DNA of 7,411 nt from an uncultured Lachnospiraceae bacterium (GTDB lineage Bacteria > Bacillota > Clostridia > Lachnospirales > Lachnospiraceae). The first letter of the stretch is position 1, and the number at the start of each line of letters is the position of its first letter. The stretch covers positions 1 through 7,411 of the forward strand of contig CAJLUP010000089.1 of assembly GCA_905209865.1 (NCBI GenBank), given 5' to 3'. The position numbers and the translations under genes are program-made. Positions 1 to 5,963 of this stretch are shown piece by piece. The notes beneath the pieces are model-generated. The model did not search any database. It was given only the letters and a program-made list of their open reading frames with translations, and was not told the DNA's origin.

Positions 1-3000
1 TGTGAAGTCCAGAAGCAAGTGAATCTTCCCCTCCGGATCTCCGCCGCAGATGCGAAGTTCTTTCCTGCCTGATCTGACAATGTTCTCACTGCGTATAATC
101 TAACATTTGTCGCCTCTGTCTGATCGAACTGTACCCATTTCCATCCCGGATCATTTGTCCATGTTCCTGTTGCCACTTCGCGGTAAGAGTTTCCGTTATC
201 ATTACTTACCTCGATACGGTATTCCACGATCATTCCGTTAATTCCGCTGTTTCTCGGAAGAAGACGCAGTCCGTTGACTGTCTTGCTCTCTCCGAGCGCA
301 ATGCCGATCCACAGATTGGTCTGATCGTCTCCCGCATATTTACTGTGCCAAAGTGTTGACACATTGTTGTCCAAAACATTTGATGCAGGTCCTTCTGTTC
401 CGGTCTGCGTCTGTGCGCTTCCTGCTGTAGCAGTCATACCTTCTGTCGGAAGGTCAAACTCCTCATTTGCCGCCGGATTTTTCACAGAATAATCTTCTAA
501 AATTTTTGCTCCAAGTGTTTTCAGATCCTGCGGTGTCGCAGTTGTCGGATACTCTTTATTGCTGCGTACCCATTCCCATTCCCACTCAAACCAGTCAATA
601 TTGCTCTCATACTCTTTTCCTGAAAGCTCATTCATTCTTGCCGTAATCCAACGCTGCCATCTTACTTTATAAAAATCACCGATCAAACCGGACCACTGAC
701 GGTTAGAATAATCTTTCAAACCACCTTTTTCAGCCTGGTTTTTCGATCCCCATGTAGTAACGAGCGCTTTTGCATTGAACTCATACAATTCTTTTGTAAA
801 ATCATCTGCATTTTTTGCAAGCGCTTTTGCCTGCTCCACCCATCTTCCAAGAAGGAAGTATTCGCTTGTTCCCGTTACTTTCTCCATATCTTCAATCACT
901 GACATGAATTTGTCTGAATATGTCTTAAAGCTCTCCAAATCTTTCGCACTGAACGCAGCAGACATACCTTTCTGATATTCCTGAGCGCTGTTGGAAAGCA
1001 CCTGCTGTAAAACATTTGCCAGATCATACTGATATCCTGCGCTGTCTTTCAGCTTATCATAATCAGCTAACAGAAGCGCCGCCGCTTCTTCAAGATCGCC
1101 TTTTTCATAACTGATCACCGCGTTGCCCCATGTAGAAGCCGCTCCGATCGTAAGGTTTGGTCTTGCATTTACTACAGACTCCGGCGCTCCCTGTCCGAGA
1201 CCATTCAGGCTCGCCTTATACACTGTTTCTTTCAGAATATCCCACGCCTGGTTCGCAGATTCACTTTCTGCCCCGTATCTTCTCGTCGCATAATCATCAA
1301 GCCATGTATCAAGATTAATTACTTCCATCTGCTGTGACGCATCATCCTGCCAGATCGTCTCGAACAAGAAATCATACAGTACAGGGTTATTCACACTCGC
1401 CTCAGGAGTAATTCCGATTCCTGCGATATATTTCGTCTCGTTAAATACTTTCGGAATATTATTTGCAAGGTTATCAAGATGTCCGTGCAGTCCGAGACGT
1501 CCGCCGAAGTTGTTCAGCATACAGAACAGCCACGGTGTCTTGTCAAATTCTTCCTCGTCTCCATACGCTCCTGCACCGGGGCGTCCTTCATCATAATGCG
1601 GATCTTTCTCTGCGTACAGGTCAAGGATCAGCGCATGATCTGTTCCGTTTTCCACTCTGTCAAGACCGTTTAACAATGCAGTTGTCGGATTCCCCTGCCA
1701 TGACTGGATGATCCAAACCGCATCTTTATCCGCCGTGATCATTTCAGTCAACACTTTTTCCGAAATGTCCGCAGAATCCATGCCGCCTGTGATACCGCCT
1801 TCATGGAACGGGTCTGTCGCATAATAGTTGCTTACGTCTCCGTAAACTTCTTTCTGACACTGATAGAATTTCTTCGCATATTTTTCAAATGTAGAAGATG
1901 TTGTCTTAAGCATCGTCGGACGCTGGAAGGAACACCACTCGCCCTGCTCGATTACTTCTGCATTTGGGTCATAATCATGAATATTTGTCGGAACCATACC
2001 GCTGTAACCTTGAAGCACAGGCTGCATTCCGAGTTTTCTCATGATAAGCTGGTTCTTTCTAGCCAGCTCTGTTCTCTCTTCAAACCATGAATCATGTACC
2101 GGACCTCCGAAACCGGAAAGGTTCGCCATATATGCCCATGCATAATATGCAGGTCCTGCGATAAAGTCTTTAATATCCTCGTGAGAATACCCAAGTTCTC
2201 CTAAAAATCTTCTCCACACTTCTTCCTGAGCTGTCGCGTCAAGAACAACATTTACACCGTTTAACGCCAGCCAGTCTAACTCATCGCGCCATTCCTGTTC
2301 TCCCCAGAATGCCATAGAATAGGAGAGCGTACAATAGTTATAAGAATAACGAACTTCTGCCTTCGTCTCTTTAAATACTTTTTCTGTTACAGCAGGTTTA
2401 TTTTCCGGCATATTTGCCTGATCTCCCACCTGCGAAAGATTGACCTGGCAGAAATATTTCAGATAATGGTTCAGTCCTGTCGCAAGAGATACACCGTCAT
2501 TTCCTTTGATTTTCACCTGATCTCCATCCATGGAAAGTTCAAAATAATCATAACCGTTCTTTTTCGGATTCTCCGCAAGTTCAAGCTTAAACCACTCTTT
2601 GTAAGCTTTTCCGAGTCTTCTTTCGATAATACCGTAAACTTCGTTTTTCGTATCTTCTTCGGTAATCGCTACATTATAAGCCGAGTCTTCGTATTTTACT
2701 GTATTGATTGCAGGTCTTTTCTGAACTTCTGTCGTGCTCTCTGTTCCTGTCACACGAACTTCGTTCAGTACAGCCGCCGTAGAAGCAGAATTATATTCCA
2801 TATAAACACGAACGATCCTTGCTTCTTTTCCTTCTGCCTGATAAACTTCTCCGTTCTCAGGATCACAGGAATCTTTTGACGTCTTCTCTGCCAGTTTATC
2901 AAAATCTCTTCCGTCCATACTTGTATAGATCGTATACTGAGAATATCCATTCTCCGGTGTATATACTTCTACCGTATCAAGATTGTAGTTTTTCTCCAGA

Positions 3001-4148
3001 TCAATATCTACATAAGACGGATAATATGCTCCTGTCCACTGCGTTTTTTTGCTTCCGTCAGTAATATTTTTCGCTGTATTTTTTCCTGAAGGCGTATGTA
3101 CCGGTTTCTTAAATGCAATGCTGTCTGTATCCTGTACTTCGATCTCGCTTCCGTACACTTCGAACTCTGCCACTGCCGGCCATCCGTTCTGCGTTCCGCC
3201 CTGCGTCTTACAGGAATGCATAACGATCTTCACTTCTGAATACTGCGCCGCATTAAACTTATAAACCTGCGCATAATTATCTGTACGATTCGCCTTTGCG
3301 TGATCCGCAACCTTCGTATAGTCGCTGTCACCAGCTTTCTTCGCCAAGATACTGTATTCGAATGCGAAATCAGTGCTGTCCGTATCCCCCACATGCTCAA
3401 AAGCAATACGGAACGCATCCATTGTTCTCGCCTCGTCAAAATTCAAAGCAATGTATTTCTCTTCTGTCTGCGCTGCATTGTGGAACTTATACAATGTTGT
3501 GTCATTACCGTCAACAAGCTTTGCAGATCCGTCTGTCGGATGTTCGTTTCCATCTGTTGTGATCTTCGCCTGATTTGCAATGTTATTGTAATCAGACACT
3601 TTTTCTTCCTGCTCTTCAAACACTTCCACTTCCTGAACCGACGGCCAGAAAGTGCCCTGACTTCCGTCTGAATTCTGCGGATCGGAAAGTGTCACATAAA
3701 TATGTGTCGCTGACTTCGGAACGTCTGCTATAAACTCTTCTTTTGAATCCACCGTCATTCTCTTGCTTCCGAAATCAATCAGATCGCCTGTAATGCCGTT
3801 CTGTGCATATTGAACCGTTACAAGCGCCGTTCTTCCTGTGCTGTTATCCCCGTCTTCCCCAAGTTCCACAGCCACTTTGGAAACACTGCGTCCTTTATCC
3901 AGCTGGATCACCGCTGTAGACGGCCACTTTCCCTGTGTCTGCCAGCTTGTCTTCGGATCTCCGTCGTTGATGTTTCCGATCACATAGTTTCCATTCTCGC
4001 CGCTCTGCGTACTTGCCGTACCGTCAACAGCTACATTGACAAGTGTTGTCTTCGCTTCTGCCTTTTGCGGAGCTATGCCCGTAAATGCAGTGATGACCAT
4101 GCAGGAAGCAAGAATCGATGATACGATTTTTCTAATCTTCTTTTGCAT
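1..4148 (-). CDS. Secreted GH89 alpha-N-acetylglucosaminidase with CBM32-like modules (3' end outside window)
   Basis: The enzyme should hydrolyse terminal alpha-linked GlcNAc from mucin-type or heparan-type glycans outside the cell (family GH89, EC 3.2.1.50). The visible part is 1382 codons. Residues 1-32 form a signal peptide: basic MQKKIRK, a hydrophobic core, then AEA before K33. Three beta-sandwich, F5/8 type C (CBM32)-like modules follow at about 35-180, 183-333 and 336-470. The NAGLU N-terminal domain is at about 475-580, the TIM barrel at about 585-940 (it contains CTLSYSMAFWGEQEW and GPAYYAWAYMANLSGFGGP), a helical domain at about 945-1210, and a further CBM32 from about 1235. By family comparison, E783 in DPFHEGG is the acid/base and E916 in GITPEAS the nucleophile. 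The start follows AAAGGAGT seven bases upstream. It has its own promoter. The exact glycan target is not determined by sequence. After the CBM32-ending motif SAAEIR the last residues (RGRFTCFWTS) are not recognisable. Confidence 0.95.
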   Translation of the reverse strand, partial: MQKKIRKIVSSILASCMVITAFTGIAPQKAEAKTTLVNVAVDGTASTQSGENGNYVIGNINDGDPKTSWQTQGKWPSTAVIQLDKGRSVSKVAVELGEDGDNSTGRTALVTVQYAQNGITGDLIDFGSKRMTVDSKEEFIADVPKSATHIYVTLSDPQNSDGSQGTFWPSVQEVEVFEEQEEKVSDYNNIANQAKITTDGNEHPTDGSAKLVDGNDTTLYKFHNAAQTEEKYIALNFDEARTMDAFRIAFEHVGDTDSTDFAFEYSILAKKAGDSDYTKVADHAKANRTDNYAQVYKFNAAQYSEVKIVMHSCKTQGGTQNGWPAVAEFEVYGSEIEVQDTDSIAFKKPVHTPSGKNTAKNITDGSKKTQWTGAYYPSYVDIDLEKNYNLDTVEVYTPENGYSQYTIYTSMDGRDFDKLAEKTSKDSCDPENGEVYQAEGKEARIVRVYMEYNSASTAAVLNEVRVTGTESTTEVQKRPAINTVKYEDSAYNVAITEEDTKNEVYGIIERRLGKAYKEWFKLELAENPKKNGYDYFELSMDGDQVKIKGNDGVSLATGLNHYLKYFCQVNLSQVGDQANMPENKPAVTEKVFKETKAEVRYSYNYCTLSYSMAFWGEQEWRDELDWLALNGVNVVLDATAQEEVWRRFLGELGYSHEDIKDFIAGPAYYAWAYMANLSGFGGPVHDSWFEERTELARKNQLIMRKLGMQPVLQGYSGMVPTNIHDYDPNAEVIEQGEWCSFQRPTMLKTTSSTFEKYAKKFYQCQKEVYGDVSNYYATDPFHEGGITGGMDSADISEKVLTEMITADKDAVWIIQSWQGNPTTALLNGLDRVENGTDHALILDLYAEKDPHYDEGRPGAGAYGDEEEFDKTPWLFCMLNNFGGRLGLHGHLDNLANNIPKVFNETKYIAGIGITPEASVNNPVLYDFLFETIWQDDASQQMEVINLDTWLDDYATRRYGAESESANQAWDILKETVYKASLNGLGQGAPESVVNARPNLTIGAASTWGNAVISYEKGDLEEAAALLLADYDKLKDSAGYQYDLANVLQQVLSNSAQEYQKGMSAAFSAKDLESFKTYSDKFMSVIEDMEKVTGTSEYFLLGRWVEQAKALAKNADDFTKELYEFNAKALVTTWGSKNQAEKGGLKDYSNRQWSGLIGDFYKVRWQRWITARMNELSGKEYESNIDWFEWEWEWVRSNKEYPTTATPQDLKTLGAKILEDYSVKNPAANEEFDLPTEGMTATAGSAQTQTGTEGPASNVLDNNVSTLWHSKYAGDDQTNLWIGIALGESKTVNGLRLLPRNSGINGMIVEYRIEVSNDNGNSYREVATGTWTNDPGWKWVQFDQTEATNVRLYAVRTLSDQAGKNFASAAEIRRGRFTCFWTS

Positions 4149-4334
4149 TCTTCCACTCCTTTAATTAATCAAATCAGACTTCGGCGACAAATTCATATTT
4201 AAAATAAAACCTGTTTTCATACTGACTTTTCCTGAATACAGACAGAAAAAAAGACCGGACACCTCCTAGCACAATGCATAGAAAATATCTGATCTCGCCT
4301 GCCAAAGCCGCCATCTATGTCTTTGCTCTGTATC
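4149..4334 (-). promoter_or_regulatory. Long 5' leader of the GH89 gene
   Basis: The leader runs from the predicted transcription start near 4328 to the GH89 start codon and is about 180 nt long, which is long for a single gene. It holds the ribosome binding site (4155-4162), a second isolated AGGAGGT (4261-4267) with no start codon at a usable distance, an AAAAC-AG-GTTTT inverted repeat (4206-4217), and a 46-codon open frame (4174-4314) without a ribosome binding site. I see no riboswitch family that I recognise and no convincing attenuator hairpin. Together with the promoter and upstream bases this accounts for the 302-base gap between hisA and the GH89 gene. The remaining bases (4379-4450) are AT-rich, and no clear hisA terminator is visible in them. 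Confidence 0.5.
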
Positions 4335-4363
4335 AGAATAGCAAACTTCTCTTAAAATGTCAA
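4335..4363 (-). promoter_or_regulatory. Sigma-A type promoter of the GH89 gene
   Basis: The -35 box TTGACA (4358-4363) is a perfect consensus match. A 17-base spacer separates it from TATTCT (4335-4340), which matches the -10 consensus at four of six positions. Transcription would begin near 4328. It points at the GH89 gene and is the best promoter in the window. The weaker -10 leaves room for activation or repression. Confidence 0.75.
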
Positions 4364-4366
4364 TTT

Positions 4367-4378
4367 ATACATGTGTAT
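4367..4378. repeat. Small inverted repeat just upstream of the GH89 -35 box
   Basis: ATACA-TG-TGTAT is a perfect 5-base inverted repeat three bases upstream of the -35 box. The position would suit an operator or activator site, but arms this short in AT-rich DNA can occur by chance. Confidence 0.25.
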
Positions 4379-4450
4379 GATTGCCATAATATCTATTTCT
4401 ATTAATAATACCGAAACACTTTTCCAAAAATGTATATTTTCCCGAAAAAA

Positions 4451-5245
4451 TTATAAATCTTCCAGTTCCGCGGCATTATATTTATTCACAATTTCCCTGT
4501 AAGAAATATTTCCCCCGAAAAGATCAAGGGCGCTTCCGATTGTAAAGTCAAGTTTTCCCCCGCTCAGACAAGAAAAACGTTCCAAATCTTCTTTTGATCC
4601 GATCCCTCCCGCATAAGTGATCGGAATTTTCCCCCAGTCACCAAGCATCTGCACGAGATTTTCCTCCATCCCTGACCGTTTTCCTTCCACATCTACGCCG
4701 TGGATCAGAAATTCATCACAGTTAGACGACAGCATATCAAGCACATCGCTGCTCAGCCGCAGTTTTGTATACTTCTGCCAACGATCTGTAACTACATAAT
4801 AATCTTCCCCTTGTTTCCGGCAGCTTAAATCAATCACCAAATGTTCTTTTCCTACAGCATGAACGAGTTTTTCAAGATTTTCCCTGCAAAACTCTCCGTT
4901 TCGAAACACATAGGACGTCACGATCACATGGCTTGCTCCGCACTCGATATATTCGTATGCATTCTCTTCTGTGATCCCGCCGCCAACCTGCAGTCCGCCT
5001 GGATAAACTCGAAGAGCATCCTTAGCCTGCTGTTTCGTCTGTTCATAATATTCTGACTCCCGACTGTTTAAAAGAATAATATGTCCCCCTTTCAATCCAT
5101 CTTCTCTGTACATCTTCGCATAAAATGCAGCATTTAAGTCAGAAGCAAAATTAGTCTGCGCCATATTCCCTTCATCTTTCAAACTGCCTCCGACAATCTG
5201 CTTTACTTTTCCATTATGAATATCGATACACGGTCTGAACCTCAT
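4451..5245 (-). CDS. hisA: Eukaryotic-type HisA: phosphoribosylformimino-AICAR ribotide isomerase
   Basis: This enzyme catalyses the fourth step of histidine synthesis, the Amadori-type isomerisation of ProFAR to PRFAR, in the cytoplasm. The 264-residue protein is a (beta/alpha)8 barrel. FRPCIDIHNGKVKQIVGG (3-20) carries the catalytic Asp8. D139 in VIDLSCRK fits the second catalytic Asp. Phosphate-binding loops are QVGGGI (86-91) and YAGGIGS (211-217). Several segments match the fungal and plant form (HIS6 type) rather than ordinary bacterial HisA: the N-terminus, HGVDVEGKRSG (182-192) and TIGSALDLFGG (235-245). Length also fits that subfamily. AAGGAG ends eight bases before the ATG, which fixes the start. 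No other his gene is visible next to it: it follows a lipoprotein gene and a terminator, so it is probably expressed from its own promoter (5314-5343). The function call is strong, and the subfamily call comes from remembered motifs. Confidence 0.92.
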   Translation of the reverse strand: MRFRPCIDIHNGKVKQIVGGSLKDEGNMAQTNFASDLNAAFYAKMYREDGLKGGHIILLNSRESEYYEQTKQQAKDALRVYPGGLQVGGGITEENAYEYIECGASHVIVTSYVFRNGEFCRENLEKLVHAVGKEHLVIDLSCRKQGEDYYVVTDRWQKYTKLRLSSDVLDMLSSNCDEFLIHGVDVEGKRSGMEENLVQMLGDWGKIPITYAGGIGSKEDLERFSCLSGGKLDFTIGSALDLFGGNISYREIVNKYNAAELEDL

Positions 5246-5285
5246 CTGATTTACTCCTTATGTACTGTTTTCTCAATCATTTTCA

Positions 5286-5312
5286 CCGGAAGAGCCAAAA
5301 GGCACATTCCGG
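5286..5312 (-). promoter_or_regulatory. Hairpin in the hisA leader
   Basis: CCGGAA and TTCCGG pair as a 6-bp outer stem. Inside it GCC and GGC pair around a TTTT loop, with a small internal loop between the two stems. The hairpin lies at or just after the predicted hisA transcription start and 27 bases before the AAGGAG site. It has no T-run after it, so it is not a terminator. It may be a 5' stabilising stem or a protein or RNA control site. Confidence 0.5.
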
Positions 5313-5313
5313 G

Positions 5314-5343
5314 ATTGTAAGCGGCCGCTAAAGTCTCGGGCAA
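5314..5343 (-). promoter_or_regulatory. Candidate hisA promoter
   Basis: TACAAT (5314-5319) matches the -10 consensus at five of six positions. It lies 18 bases downstream of TTGCCC (5338-5343), which matches the -35 at four of six. The spacer contains the 10-base palindrome AGCGGCCGCT (5320-5329), and the -35 sits in a hairpin arm. A promoter is expected here because a strong terminator separates hisA from the lipoprotein gene. Confidence 0.45.
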
Positions 5344-5354
5344 GCCCGGACTTT
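5330..5354. repeat. Inverted repeat overlapping the hisA promoter
   Basis: AAAGTC-T-CGGG and CCCGGACTTT pair around a CAAG loop on the plus strand, giving about 10 base pairs with one bulged T. The minus-strand form is equally stable. It overlaps the candidate -35 box of hisA and adjoins the AGCGGCCGCT palindrome. It could be an operator or part of a structured RNA. There is no T-run on the minus-strand side. Confidence 0.5.
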
Positions 5355-5370
5355 GGCCCGTTGCCATTTC

Positions 5371-5426
5371 AAAAAACCGGCCGCAGACACACTTTTTCCT
5401 GTTCTCTGCGGTCGGACTCTTTTTTC
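5371..5426 (-). terminator. Rho-independent terminator after the lipoprotein gene, probably bidirectional
   Basis: On the minus strand the arm CCGACCGCAGA (5405-5415) pairs with TCTGCGGCCGG (5377-5387) across a 17-base loop. That is 11 positions with one mismatch, followed at once by six T (5371-5376). On the plus strand the same stem pairs fully, with a G-U, and is followed by a run of T (5420-5426), so it could stop transcripts from either side. It lies 67 bases after the lipoprotein stop codon. Confidence 0.85.
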
Positions 5427-5481
5427 TGCTTATTCCCTGCCCTCTTCCATCTGTTCTGTTTTGTCGGTTTCATCCGAGAAA

Positions 5482-5877
5482 CTATCTCATGGAATCATCT
5501 GCGTTTCCTGTTGCATCACCCTGATCTGTATTTTTCATACGATCGCCTTCTTTTTTCGCTCCGTTTTCATCTGTCAGATCATCAGTTACATCATCGACTC
5601 CATCTGTTACATCATCCGTCACATTATCAATTCCGTCCGTCACATCATCTGTTACGTCATCGACTCCCTGTGTAACATCATTGACCGCATCGTCTAAGAT
5701 TCCATCACCTTTTTTATCTGACTTATCAGCCGCGTCATTGCTGCCCTTCTCTTTGTCTTTCTCCGTTGTTGTCTGATCTGCCGCATTGTCTGTTTTATCT
5801 TTACTTGTACATGCCGTTGTACCAAACAAAGTAAATGCACACAACATCAGCAACAGGATCTGTTTCATTTTTTTCAT
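5482..5877 (-). CDS. Small Asp-rich probable lipoprotein with 11-residue repeats
   Basis: I do not recognise this 131-residue protein as a named family. Residues 1-22 are a lipoprotein-type signal: MKKMKQ, a hydrophobic core, then FGTTAC with C23 as the likely lipidated cysteine. Threonine at -3 is permitted but not typical. Residues 24-58 are a low-complexity linker rich in Lys, Asp, Ala and Thr. Residues 71-103 are three near-perfect 11-residue units (GVDDVTDDVTD type) with a degenerate partial copy before them. The tail (104-131) is polar and without cysteine. Probably it is anchored to the outer face of the membrane and extends into the wall. GGGAG ends eight bases before the first ATG, favouring it over the in-frame ATG three codons later. 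It sits 86 bases after the sigma gene and is followed by a strong terminator. No function can be assigned. The acidic repeat could bind cations, but that is a guess. Confidence 0.85.
   Translation of the reverse strand: MKKMKQILLLMLCAFTLFGTTACTSKDKTDNAADQTTTEKDKEKGSNDAADKSDKKGDGILDDAVNDVTQGVDDVTDDVTDGIDNVTDDVTDGVDDVTDDLTDENGAKKEGDRMKNTDQGDATGNADDSMR
5569..5667 (-). repeat. Three tandem 33-base units coding for an 11-residue repeat
   Basis: The units at 5635-5667, 5602-5634 and 5569-5601 encode GVDDVTDDVTD, GIDNVTDDVTD and GVDDVTDDLTD. The protein copies differ at only four positions in total, while the DNA copies differ more, mostly at third codon positions. This suggests selection on the protein rather than a very recent duplication. 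Confidence 0.85.
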
Positions 5878-5904
5878 AAGAATATCTCCCTTTCCATAAA
5901 TATT

Positions 5905-5935
5905 ATTGTAGTTCTAATATCTGCAATATTTTCAA
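5905..5935 (-). promoter_or_regulatory. Weak candidate promoter of the lipoprotein gene
   Basis: TTGAAA (5930-5935) and TACAAT (5905-5910) are good boxes but are 19 bases apart, longer than the ideal 17. The region is very AT-rich, so chance matches are likely. Read-through from the sigma gene is the alternative, since no strong terminator lies between the two genes. Confidence 0.3.
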
Positions 5936-5963
5936 TATTTATACATTCGGGAGTTTCTTTTAT

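Noticed and set aside
1463..2879. Plus-strand open frames of 64 to 137 codons, such as 1803-2090 and 2466-2879
   Set aside because: They lie opposite the intact GH89 frame, have no ribosome binding sites and no recognisable domains. The GH89 frame is supported by family motifs throughout.
4230..4328. Transcription attenuator before the TTTTTTT run in the GH89 leader
   Set aside because: The bases before the T-run (GTGTCCGGTC) have no good pairing partner upstream within the leader.
4379..4450. A terminator directly after hisA
   Set aside because: T-runs and short A/T complementarity exist, but I could not find a stable GC-containing stem followed by T.
5245..5426. Known riboswitch upstream of hisA, such as a ZTP or T-box type
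   Set aside because: I could not find the conserved core sequences of these classes. The hairpins alone do not support a class assignment.
5569..5667. CRISPR or mobile-element repeat
   Set aside because: The 33-base units are directly adjacent with no spacers, lie in frame inside a gene and vary at third codon positions.
5353..5697. Plus-strand frames of 104 and 114 codons opposite the lipoprotein, one strongly hydrophobic (IISYIIDSICYIIRHIINS)
   Set aside because: The repeated hydrophobic pattern is the antisense of the Asp/Thr/Val repeat. There is no ribosome binding site, and the frames run through the terminator stem.
5925..5939. AATATT-TTC-AATATT as a terminator after the sigma gene
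   Set aside because: The stem is only A-T pairs, six long, in AT-rich DNA and without a proper T-run, so it is too weak to call.
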